Source of the DNA: Gordonia sediminis
Lineage (GTDB): Bacteria; Actinomycetota; Actinomycetes; Mycobacteriales; Mycobacteriaceae
Length of the DNA: 64,000 nucleotides
Direction: 5' to 3'
NCBI GenBank assembly: GCA_004193205.1
Contig: RZUM01000001.1
Span: 62,001-126,000 of the forward strand
Every line of letters starts with the position of its first letter. Position 1 is the first letter of the stretch. This document shows, piece after piece, positions 11,469 through 20,432 of the stretch. Position numbers and translations under genes: made by a program. The notes beneath the pieces were generated by a model, which did no database searches, had not been told where the DNA came from, and was given only the letters and a program-made list of their open reading frames with translations.

Positions 11469-13573
11469 CGTGTCCCGCCTTCGACGTCGGTGGGCGCCTG
11501 CTGGGCCTGGATCGCGGTGATGGCGACCGTGTTCACGATGTCGGAGACGAGCGCGCCGCGCGAGAGGTCGTTGATCGGCTTGTTGAGGCCCTGCAGGACC
11601 GGCCCGATCGCGATGGCGCCGGCGCTGCGCTGCACGGCCTTGTAGGTGTTGTTGCCGGTGTTCAGATCGGGGAAGATCAGGACGGTGGCCTGGCCGGCGA
11701 CCGGCGAGTCGGGCATCTTGGTCGCGGCGACGCTGGGTTCGACGGCGGCGTCGTACTGAATCGGCCCCTCCACCAGGACCTCCGGTGCCCGCTCGCGCAC
11801 CAGTTCGGTGGCCACCCGCACCTTGTCGACATCGGCTCCGCTGCCCGACTTGCCGGTCGAATACGAGAGCATCGCCACCCGTGGATCGATCCCGAACTGG
11901 GCGGCCGTCTCGGCCGACGAGATGGCGATGTCGGCGAGTTGCTCGTCGGTCGGATCCGGCACGACCGCGCAGTCACCGTAGGTGAGCACCCGGTCGGACA
12001 GGCACATGAAGAAAACGCTCGACACCGTCGAGACACCCGGCTTGGTCTTGATGATCTCGAAGGCCGGCCGGATCGTATGGGCAGTCGTGTGCACCGACCC
12101 CGACACCATCCCGTCGGCCTTGCCGGTGTGCACCATCATCGTGCCGAAATAGGAGACGTCGTGCATCACCTCCTGCGCACGTTCGAAGTTCATCCCCTTG
12201 TGCTTGCGCAGGTCGGTGTAGATGGTCGCGAACTCGTCGAGATAGTCCGATGTCTTCGGGTCGATGACCTCGACCTGGGTGAGGTCGATGCCGAGTTCGG
12301 CCGCCCTGGTGTGCACCGCATCGACGTTCCCGAGCAACGTCAGGCGGGCCACACCGCGACGTAACAACCGCCCCGCCGCACGCAGGATCCGGTCCTCCTC
12401 GCCCTCGGGGAGGACGATGTGGCGCTGCTGCGCCCGGGCCCGGGCGAGCAGGGCGTACTCGAACATCTGTGGCGTCATCACCGCGGGTCCGCGGACGTCG
12501 AGGACCTTGAGGATCGCCTCGGAGTCGACATACTCCTCCATCAACGCGAGCGCCGCATCGATCTTGCGAACCGACCCGACGCCCACACGTCCGCGGGTGA
12601 GCGCCGCGGTCCTCGCCGTCTCGTAGGTGCCCTGATCGCACATGATGATCGGCAGACTCGGCTTGAGCCCGTGGACCAGCGCCTCGATCATCGGATGGGG
12701 TTGCAGGCCGCCGTTGAGGATGATGCCCGTCAGCCGCGGAAACCCCTGCGCGGTGTTGGCGTTGACCAATGACAGCAATACGTCGGAGCGGTCGGCCGGG
12801 GCGATCACCACGGTGCCATCGGTCAGCCGCTCGAGAATGTGCTCGACGGTCATGCCGCCCACCATCACCATCAGCGCCTCGCGGTCGAGCAATGCCTCGT
12901 CGCCGCTGTACAACTCTGCTCCGAGCGCTTCTGCGAGCTCGGCCATCGTCGGCGCGAAAAGCACCGGGTCCTCGGGCAGACACCAGACCGAGATTCCGGT
13001 CTTCTGCAGTTCCTTGCCGACGACGACGAGTTGCTCCGGATCGCAGCGGTTGGCGATGAGAGCCGCAGTGGTGGCGTGGGCGGCGGAGACCTCCGACAAT
13101 GCCAGCACCGCGAGATCGTGGACCTCGGCCGGGGTGCGCCCGGCGGCCTTGACCGCGAGGATGATCGGCGCCGACAGGTTCGCGGCGATCCGCGCGTTGT
13201 AGCTGAGCTCCGACGGGCTCGCCACGTCGGTGTAGTCCGACCCGATCACGAGCACCGTGTCGCACCGCGCCTGCACCGCGTGGAACCGGGCGACGATCTC
13301 GGCGATGGCGGCCTCCGGATCGGCGTGCACTTGTTCGTAGGTCACGCCGATGCAGTCCTCGTAGGGGATGTCCACCGAGACGTGGTCGATGAGAAGGTCG
13401 AGGATGTAGTCGCGCTCACCGGCCGCCGCCCGGGAGATCGGGCGGAAGACTCCGACGCGACCGCCCGTCGCCGAGAGCAGGGCGAGCATCCCGAGCGCGA
13501 CGGTGGATTTTCCGGTATCACCTTCGACGGACGCGATGTAGATGGTGCTCGACGTGACATTGCGTTCGCCCAT
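11465..13573 (-). CDS. pta: Phosphate acetyltransferase
   Basis: Converts acetyl-CoA and phosphate to acetyl phosphate. This is the long, three-domain form: an N-terminal dethiobiotin-synthetase-like P-loop domain (V-E-G-D-T-G-K-S-T near residue 16), a central DRTGG regulatory domain, and the C-terminal PTA/PTB catalytic domain (R-H-I-V-L-P-E-G-E-E, S-Y-S-T-G-K-S-G, Q-Y-D-A-A-V). The start at 13573 gives 702 residues and follows a -10 hexamer by seven bases. First gene of pta-ackA. Confidence 0.96.
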   Translation of the reverse strand: MGERNVTSSTIYIASVEGDTGKSTVALGMLALLSATGGRVGVFRPISRAAAGERDYILDLLIDHVSVDIPYEDCIGVTYEQVHADPEAAIAEIVARFHAVQARCDTVLVIGSDYTDVASPSELSYNARIAANLSAPIILAVKAAGRTPAEVHDLAVLALSEVSAAHATTAALIANRCDPEQLVVVGKELQKTGISVWCLPEDPVLFAPTMAELAEALGAELYSGDEALLDREALMVMVGGMTVEHILERLTDGTVVIAPADRSDVLLSLVNANTAQGFPRLTGIILNGGLQPHPMIEALVHGLKPSLPIIMCDQGTYETARTAALTRGRVGVGSVRKIDAALALMEEYVDSEAILKVLDVRGPAVMTPQMFEYALLARARAQQRHIVLPEGEEDRILRAAGRLLRRGVARLTLLGNVDAVHTRAAELGIDLTQVEVIDPKTSDYLDEFATIYTDLRKHKGMNFERAQEVMHDVSYFGTMMVHTGKADGMVSGSVHTTAHTIRPAFEIIKTKPGVSTVSSVFFMCLSDRVLTYGDCAVVPDPTDEQLADIAISSAETAAQFGIDPRVAMLSYSTGKSGSGADVDKVRVATELVRERAPEVLVEGPIQYDAAVEPSVAATKMPDSPVAGQATVLIFPDLNTGNNTYKAVQRSAGAIAIGPVLQGLNKPINDLSRGALVSDIVNTVAITAIQAQQAPTDVEGGTR

Positions 13574-13586
13574 GGATGTCACCCTA
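13574..13586 (-). promoter_or_regulatory. -10 element of pta-ackA, leaderless geometry
   Basis: On the minus strand TAGGGT (13581-13586) is followed by seven bases and the pta ATG, so the mRNA probably begins at or next to the start codon. A short inverted repeat, AGGTCGG/CCGACCT, lies about 20 bases upstream of the -10 hexamer, near the end of the preceding gene. Confidence 0.45.
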
Positions 13587-13655
13587 TCCGGCCGCAGGTC
13601 GGGCCACATCCGACCTCGTGGACACCGGATGGACCGGGGTAGAACGGCGGGTGGA

Positions 13656-15296
13656 TCAGAGGAGAACACCGGGGTTACACACCCCGTCGGGGTCCAGCGT
13701 CCGCTTCACCGCGCGCAGCGCCTCGAGCGCGAGATCACCGATCTCGGCGTGGTAGGCATCGCGATGATCACGGCCCACCCCGTGATGGTGGGTACTGGCG
13801 GCGTCGGCGGCGCGGATGGCGTCGTTGGCGGCCTTCTTCGCGGCGGCCCATTGGGCGAGCGGGTCGTCGGTCTGCGGGCAGACCACTGTGAAATAGAGCG
13901 ACGCCCCGGCGGCGTACACATGGCTGATGTGGCACATCACCAGAGGTGGGGTGCCCTGCGCGGTCAGCGCGTCGGATATCGCGGCAGTGACCGCGGTCTT
14001 CAATGCGGCCAGGCGCGACCAATAGGTGACGGTTTCGAGGGTCTCCACCAGCACCCCCGCGTCGAGCAACGGATCCCGCAGGTAGGGTGCGCGGAATCGC
14101 CCCGTCCGCCAAGCCTCGCCGGGCCCGGGACCGAGCGCGACACCTCCTTCGTCCTCGAGGACCGCATTCGCCGCGGCACGGCGCGCCTCGACTTCTCCAC
14201 GGTGTCCCTCGTATCCGACGATCGCCAGACATCCTCCGGTCACCTCGTCACCCCCGGCCGATGCCGGGTCGGCGAGGCCGATCGCGGTCTCCACCTCGTC
14301 GGACAGGCGCAGCACCGTCGGCATCGGCCCGTCCTGGGCGAGCGCGCGCAACGCGGCCGCGCCGGAGTCGAAGTCGGCGAACCGCCAGCCCTCGAAGACA
14401 CGGTGGGCGGGCGCCGGACGGATACGCACGGTGACCTCGGTGATGATGCCGAAGGCGCCCTCCGACCCCAGCACCAGCTGACGCAGGTCGGGTCCGGCAG
14501 CCGATTTCGGTGCGGTGCCGAGTCTGATGGCGCCCCGGGGCGTCGCGAGTACGAGACCTTCGACCATCTCGTCGAAACGTCCGTATCCCGCCGAGGACTG
14601 GCCGGCCGAACGGGTCGCGGCGTACCCACCGAGGCCCGCGCCCTCGTAGGACTGCGGGAAGTGCCCGAGCGTGAAACCCCTCGCACGCAACAGTTCCTCC
14701 GCGCGGACACCACGGAGTCCGGCCTGCAGGGTGGCCGTCCGGGAGATCTCGTCGACGCCGACGAGCGCGTCGAGCCGCGTCACGTCGACGGTGACGACAC
14801 CCACGAAGCCGGCACGCTCGGGCGCCAGTCCCCCGACCACCGAGGTGCCGCCAGTGAACGGCACGACGGCGACCCGGTGCGCGGCACAGATACCCAGGAC
14901 CGCCATCACCTCGTCGTGCGACCCCGGCCGGACGACGAGATCCGGTGCGTCCGAAGCTTCTCCGCTGCGTAGGGCGAGGAGATCCGGTGTGGAGTAGCCG
15001 CGGGTGTGCGCGATCCGTTCGTGCCGGTCGGCGGTGACGTGCTCGGCGCCGAGCGCGTCGATCAGCGCGGCCCGCGCGGTCACGGGTACCTGCGGTTCGC
15101 TGAGCCCGATCTCGTCGATGTCGACCCCTCGCCACGCGCCGGGGTCGCCGGTCCCGATCAGCGCGGCGGCAGCGGCGGGCAGCTGCGCCGGTGTGGCCGG
15201 GTCTCCCCACCGCGGCCGCACCATCCGCACGACGCGCAGCGCCGTCTCGTCGTTCCGACCGGCTGATTCGACGGGGCTCGTCGTCGGGTCCGCCAC
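13656..15296 (-). CDS. FAD-binding oxidase, AgpS-like (alkyl-DHAP synthase family)
   Basis: A 546-residue flavoprotein of the vanillyl-alcohol-oxidase fold. The FAD PP-loop V-V-P-F-T-G-G-T-S-V-V-G-G-L is near residue 140, followed by L-G-H-F-P-Q-S-Y-E and A-T-R-S-A-G-Q-S-S-A-G-Y-G-R; the C-terminal T-H-H-H-G-V-G-R-D-H-R His cluster is characteristic of alkyldihydroxyacetonephosphate synthases. It is close throughout to M. tuberculosis AgpS (Rv3107c), whose physiological reaction there is unsettled. GTG 15296 has GGAGGGAGT upstream. The TetR gene ends 17 bases upstream, so the two are probably co-transcribed. The pair separates fgd1 from pta, which are adjacent in M. tuberculosis. Confidence 0.85.
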   Translation of the reverse strand: MADPTTSPVESAGRNDETALRVVRMVRPRWGDPATPAQLPAAAAALIGTGDPGAWRGVDIDEIGLSEPQVPVTARAALIDALGAEHVTADRHERIAHTRGYSTPDLLALRSGEASDAPDLVVRPGSHDEVMAVLGICAAHRVAVVPFTGGTSVVGGLAPERAGFVGVVTVDVTRLDALVGVDEISRTATLQAGLRGVRAEELLRARGFTLGHFPQSYEGAGLGGYAATRSAGQSSAGYGRFDEMVEGLVLATPRGAIRLGTAPKSAAGPDLRQLVLGSEGAFGIITEVTVRIRPAPAHRVFEGWRFADFDSGAAALRALAQDGPMPTVLRLSDEVETAIGLADPASAGGDEVTGGCLAIVGYEGHRGEVEARRAAANAVLEDEGGVALGPGPGEAWRTGRFRAPYLRDPLLDAGVLVETLETVTYWSRLAALKTAVTAAISDALTAQGTPPLVMCHISHVYAAGASLYFTVVCPQTDDPLAQWAAAKKAANDAIRAADAASTHHHGVGRDHRDAYHAEIGDLALEALRAVKRTLDPDGVCNPGVLL

Positions 15297-15313
15297 CGGC
15301 TCACTCCCTCCGA

Positions 15314-15871
15314 TCACTTCACGATGGCCCGCACGACGAGCTCGGCGATCTCCTCGTCGGTCAGGGTGCTCTCGGGGATCAGCATCAACGAATAGATCGT
15401 GCGCACGAGGAACTCGGCCGCACCGCGAGGCGCGGGCGCTAACTGATCGGCCACCTCCGGCTGCAGGTCGGGCAACGTGTTGTCGACGATCAGCGTGATC
15501 AACGACGGCCCCGAGGCGTCCTTCGTGGACACGACCGCCCGCACGACCTCTTCGGGTTCGTTGCGGAGGATGTACTGCAGCGCCTCGTGTTCGCGGATGT
15601 ACGGCAGCACATTGAGCACCTGGGCGCGCACCTTGCCGGCCGCGTCGGGGGCGGTGTCGGACCATTCGCGCAGTTTGACCCGCAGCGTGGCCACCTCACG
15701 TTCGACGATGGCGGCGACGAGGGCGTCGCGGCCACCGAACATCCGGTATGCGGTGGCCCGGGCGACACCGGCCTGGCGGGCGACCGATGTCAGACTCAGC
15801 GCCTTGGCGCCGAACCGGCCCACCACGGCCACGCCGACGTCCACCATGCGGTCACGATCCATGGCGAACAC
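15314..15871 (-). CDS. TetR family transcriptional regulator
   Basis: 185 residues with an N-terminal helix-turn-helix: L-S-L-T-S-V-A-R-Q-A-G-V-A-R-A-T-A-Y-R-M-F near residues 25-45, the usual TetR recognition-helix pattern. The C-terminal part is a helical ligand-binding domain without a recognisable ligand signature. It lies immediately upstream of, and in line with, the AgpS-like oxidase, so it most likely controls that gene and itself. Confidence 0.88.
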   Translation of the reverse strand: MFAMDRDRMVDVGVAVVGRFGAKALSLTSVARQAGVARATAYRMFGGRDALVAAIVEREVATLRVKLREWSDTAPDAAGKVRAQVLNVLPYIREHEALQYILRNEPEEVVRAVVSTKDASGPSLITLIVDNTLPDLQPEVADQLAPAPRGAAEFLVRTIYSLMLIPESTLTDEEIAELVVRAIVK

Positions 15872-15898
15872 CGTATGCGAAACCGGAGCGACGCCGCG

Positions 15899-16468
15899 TC
15901 ATGGGACAGGCGTGGCGGTGGTGGTCGAGTCGGTCGTGGTGGTCGGCTTGGTCGCCGACGGTGAGGCCGGAGTCGGGTGCGAGGTACGCGGGGTCGGTTG
16001 CGGCCACGACGGCACGTACCGCGTGGGCGTGGAGGACGTGGTGGTCTCCATCGAGAACATCGCCAAGAACACGACGCGCCGCGAAACCTCCTTGGCCCGC
16101 CGCGTGTCACTCTGGCAGTCCACCGCGAAGGACTGATAGCCGCGGAAGAACGCTCTCGTGCTGAGTTCTCCCTTTTCCTGCGGGCCGAGGGTCACCGAGT
16201 CGTCGGGGCTGTCGTCGTTTGGAAGGCCCAGCGTGCAGACCACCGGAACGTTGGACACGCCCCGGTTGCGCACCTTCACGGTGAGCAGGGTGCCCTCCGT
16301 GCGGTAGGAACAATCCGGTTCCGGACCGAAGCCGTCGAAATCCCCGCACGGTGTCGACGGATTGTTCGGTGCAGCGGCGGTCGGCGATGGGTCGACCAGG
16401 GCCGCGGTGATCCCGGCCCCCGCGGCGATCACCGCGGTGGCAGCGACGGTGACGGTCAGCTTTCGCAT
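15899..16468 (-). CDS. Secreted protein with Pro/Thr-rich C-terminal tail
   Basis: 189 residues, not recognised as a named family. It begins with a Sec signal peptide (M-R-K-L-T-V-T-V-A-A-T-A-V-I-A-A-G-A-G) with likely cleavage after T-A-A-A. A globular segment of about 100 residues contains four Cys (C-G-D-F, D-C-S-Y-R, V-V-C-T, V-D-C-Q), suggesting two extracytoplasmic disulfides and a beta-sandwich. The last 45 residues are a Thr/Ser/Pro-rich stretch resembling mannosylated linkers. It runs in line with, and upstream of, the TetR gene. Confidence 0.7.
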   Translation of the reverse strand: MRKLTVTVAATAVIAAGAGITAALVDPSPTAAAPNNPSTPCGDFDGFGPEPDCSYRTEGTLLTVKVRNRGVSNVPVVCTLGLPNDDSPDDSVTLGPQEKGELSTRAFFRGYQSFAVDCQSDTRRAKEVSRRVVFLAMFSMETTTSSTPTRYVPSWPQPTPRTSHPTPASPSATKPTTTTDSTTTATPVP

Positions 16469-16671
16469 CCGTGCACACTCCTTCGACGCACGTGTTCGAG
16501 GCTCGACAGCATGCGGCGATGTCTTTTCGGTCCGACCCGGTTCCAGCCTAATCCGAAGTTTCGTAACTTCGGCCTAATGGGACCGCACCGGCGCCGACAC
16601 CCCGGCGGATGGCGTGCGAGCCGGGCGTCCGCGGATCACCGCTCAACCAGACCGGGCCCAGTTATCTGTCG

Positions 16672-17688
16672 CTAGACGGACAGCTTCCGCAGGCGCGGCG
16701 CGAGGTCGCGCTCGAAGTTGTCCAGGAACCGGCGCTGATCATGTCCGGGTGCATGGAACACCAGGTGATTGAGCCCGCAGTCGGTGTAGAACTTCACCTT
16801 CTCGACGGCCTCGTCCGGGTCGGACGCGACGATCCAGCGCTTGGCGACCTGCTCGATCGGCAGCTCGTCGGCGAGTCGTTCCATCTCCGTCGACGAGTTC
16901 ACGCTGTGCTTCTGCTCCGCGGTCAGCGACAGCGGAGCCCAGAACCGGGTGTTCTCCAACGCCAGCTCGGGGTCCGGGTCATAGGAGATCTTGATCTCGA
17001 TCATCCGGTCGATGGCCTCGAAGTCGCGTCCGGCCTTCTCCGCCCCTTCCTTGACCGCCGGGATCAGCTTCTCCTGATACAGGTCGGCGCCCTTGCCGGA
17101 GGTGCAGATGAACCCGTCCCCGGCACGACCCGCATACCGGGCGACCACCGGACCGCCGGCGGCGACGTAGACCGGGATCGGCTTGTCCGGCACGTCGTAC
17201 ATGTAGGCGCCCTGGGTCTTGTAGTACTCACCGTCGAAATCGACCTGCTCGCCGGTCCACAGCTCCCGCATCAGCGTGATCGACTCACGCAGCCGCGCGA
17301 ACCGCTCCTTGAACTCCGGCCACTCGCCCTGGAAGCCGGTCGCGTACTCGTTGAGCGCCTCACCGGTCCCGACGCCCAGCATGATCCGTCCCGGGTACAG
17401 ACACCCCATCGACGCGAACGCCTGCGCGATGACCGCCGGGTTGTACCGGAAGGTCGGTGTCATCACCGACGTCCCGATCTGCACCCGCTTGGTGCGCTCG
17501 CCCACCGCGGCCATCCAGGCCATGGAGAACGGCGCATGCCCACCGTTGTGCCGCCACGGCTGGAAATGATCGCTCACCGCCACCGAATCCATCCCGTGTT
17601 CCTCGGCCGCGACCGCGATCTCCACCAGCTCGCGCGGATCGAACTGCTCCGCCGACGCCTTGAAACCGAGTCTCAGTTCTGCTGCCAC
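16672..17688 (-). CDS. fgd1: F420-dependent glucose-6-phosphate dehydrogenase Fgd1
   Basis: Oxidises glucose 6-phosphate to 6-phosphogluconolactone with coenzyme F420, supplying reduced F420 to the cell. The 338-residue luciferase-like TIM barrel is very close to M. tuberculosis Fgd1 over its length: S-D-H-F-Q-P-W with His41 and Trp45 (the M. tuberculosis H40 and W44), [10 protein letters not shown] with the catalytic-base Glu, and the C-terminal [13 protein letters not shown] 17688 is the start. A PPOX-type F420 protein lies about 2 kb away, a possible user of the cofactor. Confidence 0.95.
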   Translation of the reverse strand: MAAELRLGFKASAEQFDPRELVEIAVAAEEHGMDSVAVSDHFQPWRHNGGHAPFSMAWMAAVGERTKRVQIGTSVMTPTFRYNPAVIAQAFASMGCLYPGRIMLGVGTGEALNEYATGFQGEWPEFKERFARLRESITLMRELWTGEQVDFDGEYYKTQGAYMYDVPDKPIPVYVAAGGPVVARYAGRAGDGFICTSGKGADLYQEKLIPAVKEGAEKAGRDFEAIDRMIEIKISYDPDPELALENTRFWAPLSLTAEQKHSVNSSTEMERLADELPIEQVAKRWIVASDPDEAVEKVKFYTDCGLNHLVFHAPGHDQRRFLDNFERDLAPRLRKLSV

Positions 17689-17845
17689 GCCTACCTCGCT
17701 CCTGCCGGCCGCGGCTCGTTCGACTCGCGGCTCACCGATCGATCACTCAGTTCCCCTTAGGTACTCATACCACCGGCGCCGAAACCGCTTGTATCCAGGC
17801 GCAGGAATGAACCTCGCGTGATCTTCGAGTTCTACGCTGGTCGGC

Positions 17846-19744
17846 ATGAGCATGGAATCGGTGGCCTGGGACACCATGTACAAATCGATGACCGCCCCGC
17901 AGGCCCGTTCCCTGCGCGGCGAGCGTCGCGCCACCCTGCGCCGAATCCTCGGATTCGCGCGGCCCCACCGCCTCCGGATCGCGGCGTTCCTCGCGCTGTC
18001 GGTGCTGACCGCGCTGCTGACGGTGGTGACGCCGCTCCTCGCGGGGCGGGTGGTCAACCTGATCACCGCCGGCGGCGACGGCGGCCAGATCGTCGGGATC
18101 GCCGTCCTCATCGCGGTGATCGCGCTGGTCGAGGCCGCCGCCGGGATCGCGACGCGCTGGTTCTCCGCCAACATCGGCGAGGGTCTCATCTTCGATCTTC
18201 GTCGTGCGGTCTTCGACCACGTGCAGAAGATGCCGGTCGCCTTCTTCACCCGGACCCGCACGGGCGCCCTGGTGAGTCGGCTCAACAACGACGTCATCGG
18301 TGCGCAGCGCGCGTTCAGCGACACCCTCTCCGGTGTCGTGTCGAATGCGGTGACGTTGGCGCTGACACTCGGGGTGATGTTCGCGATCAGCTGGCAGATC
18401 ACGCTGCTCGCCCTGATCCTGCTGCCGATCTTCGTGCTGCCGGCCCGGCGGATGGGACGACGGATGGCGGCGCTGTCGCGTGAGGCCGCCGAACACAACG
18501 CGCGGATGTCGACACAGATGACCGAGCGGTTCTCCGCCCCCGGTGCCACGCTGGTGAAACTGTTCGGCCGTCCCGACATCGAGTCGGCGGAGTTCGCCGA
18601 CCGGGCCGACCACGTGCGCGACATCGGGGTCCGGCGCGCGATGGTGCAGACCTGGTTCATGACCGCGCTGACCCTGGTGTCGGCGCTCGCGCTGGCATTG
18701 GTGTACGGGCTCGGCGGGTGGCTGGCCGTCGGCGGACATCTCTCCGCGGGCGCCGTCGTCTCGCTGGCCCTGCTGCTCACCCGGATGTACGCACCGCTCA
18801 CCGCGCTCGCCAACGCGCGTGTGGAGATCATGAGCGCGCTGGTCAGCTTCGAGCGGGTCTTCGAGGTCCTCGACCTCGCGCCGCTCATCGCCGACCGGCC
18901 GGATGCTCGTCCGGTTCCGGCGGGGCCGGTGTCGGTGCGGTTCGACGACGTGTCGTTCGCCTACCCCTCCGCGGACAAGGTCTCCCTCGCCTCGCTGGAG
19001 GAGGTGGCGCAGCTGGACAACCGCGGCGGTTCGACCGTGCTTCACCACATCGACCTCGACGTCGAACCCGGGACGATGACCGCGCTGGTCGGCAGCTCGG
19101 GGGCCGGTAAGTCGACGATCGCGAGCCTCGCCACCCGGCTCTACGACGTCGATGAGGGTGGAATCCGACTCAACGGTGTCGATCTGCGGGACCTGCAGAG
19201 CGCGTCGGTGCACCGGACCGTCGGGCTGGTCACCCAGGACGGCCATCTCTTCCACGACACGGTGCGGGCCAATCTGGTGCTGGCCGACCGGTCCGCCGAC
19301 GAGGACCGGATCTGGGACGCGCTGCGGCGCGCGCGCCTCGACGAGCTCGTGGCGTCGCTGCCCGACGGCCTCGACACGGTCGTCGGGGAGCGCGGGTACC
19401 GGCTGTCGGGCGGAGAGCGTCAGCGCCTGACCATTGCGCGTCTGCTCCTGGCCCACCCGGCGGTCGTGATCCTCGACGAGGCGACCGCCCACCTCGATTC
19501 GACGTCGGAGGCGGCGGTGCAGGAGGCGCTCGCCGAGGCGTTGGAGGGCCGCACGTCGATCGTCATCGCGCACCGGCTGTCGACGATCCGCGCCGCCGAC
19601 CAGATCGCCGTGCTCGAGCACGGCCGGATCGTCGAGCGCGGCGACCACACGACCTTGCTGGCGAGGGGCGGCCGCTACGCCGAGCTCTACCGCACGCAGT
19701 TCGCCGACGACGCTCGTCGTGACGCCGGGGAACTCTCCGCGTGA
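17846..19744 (+). CDS. ABC exporter, fused transmembrane and ATPase domains
   Basis: A 632-residue half-transporter that would work as a dimer. Six transmembrane helices lie in residues about 40-330. The nucleotide-binding domain follows: Walker A G-S-S-G-A-G-K-S-T at about 416-424, L-S-G-G-E-R-Q near 519, Walker B V-V-I-L-D-E-A-T near 540, and H-R-L-S-T. It is of the multidrug/lipid exporter type; the substrate cannot be told. A -10 hexamer TACGCT at 17833-17838 ends seven bases before the ATG, so the mRNA is probably leaderless. The stop codon overlaps the next gene. Confidence 0.9.
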   Translation: MSMESVAWDTMYKSMTAPQARSLRGERRATLRRILGFARPHRLRIAAFLALSVLTALLTVVTPLLAGRVVNLITAGGDGGQIVGIAVLIAVIALVEAAAGIATRWFSANIGEGLIFDLRRAVFDHVQKMPVAFFTRTRTGALVSRLNNDVIGAQRAFSDTLSGVVSNAVTLALTLGVMFAISWQITLLALILLPIFVLPARRMGRRMAALSREAAEHNARMSTQMTERFSAPGATLVKLFGRPDIESAEFADRADHVRDIGVRRAMVQTWFMTALTLVSALALALVYGLGGWLAVGGHLSAGAVVSLALLLTRMYAPLTALANARVEIMSALVSFERVFEVLDLAPLIADRPDARPVPAGPVSVRFDDVSFAYPSADKVSLASLEEVAQLDNRGGSTVLHHIDLDVEPGTMTALVGSSGAGKSTIASLATRLYDVDEGGIRLNGVDLRDLQSASVHRTVGLVTQDGHLFHDTVRANLVLADRSADEDRIWDALRRARLDELVASLPDGLDTVVGERGYRLSGGERQRLTIARLLLAHPAVVILDEATAHLDSTSEAAVQEALAEALEGRTSIVIAHRLSTIRAADQIAVLEHGRIVERGDHTTLLARGGRYAELYRTQFADDARRDAGELSA

Positions 19745-20148
19745 GGGACCGGTTTCGAGATGCGCGGGTGGCGCGTCTGGCGACGGTGGGCATCGGCGAC
19801 GGTGTCGTCGTCCCGCATCTGGTGCCGGTGGTGTTCGCGCTCGACGACGACGTGATCTACACATGCGTCGACCACAAACCGAAGCGGACGACCCACCTGC
19901 GGCGACTCGCGAACATCGCGGCGAATCCGGCGGTGTCGCTGCTCGTCGACCACTACTCCGACGACTGGGACGCGTTGTGGTGGGTGCGGGTGGACGGCCG
20001 GGCCGAGGTCGTCGAGCCGGGCAGTGCCGACGGAGTCCGGGGCATCGATCGACTCGCCGAGAAGTATGCGCAGTATCGCGAAAGACGGCCCGACGGGCCG
20101 GTCATCGTCATCCGCCACCTCGGCTGGCATACCTGGCCGGCGACGTAG
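19741..20148 (+). CDS. PPOX class F420-dependent oxidoreductase (TIGR03668-like)
   Basis: A 135-residue split-beta-barrel flavin/deazaflavin-binding protein of the pyridoxamine-5'-phosphate-oxidase-like group, with the usual opening R-V-A-R-L-A-T-V-G, P-V-V-F-A-L-D-D-D-V-I-Y-T and W-V-R-V-D-G-R-A-E-V. The last residues H-L-G-W-H-T-W are typical of the actinobacterial F420 subgroup. GTG 19741 overlaps the exporter stop codon by four bases, so it is co-translated with that gene. Substrate unknown. Confidence 0.8.
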   Translation: MRDRFRDARVARLATVGIGDGVVVPHLVPVVFALDDDVIYTCVDHKPKRTTHLRRLANIAANPAVSLLVDHYSDDWDALWWVRVDGRAEVVEPGSADGVRGIDRLAEKYAQYRERRPDGPVIVIRHLGWHTWPAT

Positions 20149-20165
20149 GAGAAGTAGCCGAGCCG

Positions 20166-20396
20166 TCAGTCGTCGTCGGCCTTCGGTGGGGTGAGCTTAC
20201 GGCGCCGGAACTGCAGGAATACCAGTGCGATGTTGACCAGGACGATGGCGATGCCGATGGCCACCCACAGCCAGTTGCCCTCGTTCCACCAGTTCACCGT
20301 GAGCAGCGCGACGCACACCATGAGGATCACCGAGCCGAAGATCGTCATGCCGCGTGAGAAGGTCAGCGCCCCGCGCTGGAAGTCGTTGTTCATCAT
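20166..20396 (-). CDS. Small two-helix membrane protein
   Basis: 76 residues with two hydrophobic helices, M-T-I-F-G-S-V-I-L-M-V-C-V-A-L-L near residues 18-34 and W-L-W-V-A-I-G-I-A-I-V-L-V-N-I-A-L-V near 42-60, and a short charged tail ending P-P-K-A-D-D-D. No family was recognised. It is followed on the minus strand by nothing else before the convergent PPOX gene, and lies 36 bases downstream of the esterase gene, so it may be co-transcribed with it. Confidence 0.65.
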   Translation of the reverse strand: MMNNDFQRGALTFSRGMTIFGSVILMVCVALLTVNWWNEGNWLWVAIGIAIVLVNIALVFLQFRRRKLTPPKADDD

Positions 20397-20432
20397 GGTC
20401 GGACGTCGTCACCTCAATGTCGTGGACTTCGA

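Noticed and set aside
17765-19864. A 699-codon open frame on the minus strand opposite the ABC exporter
   Set aside because: It is the antisense of a clear ABC exporter with Walker motifs; its residues are Arg/Asp/Gly/His-rich without domains, as expected of high-GC shadow frames.
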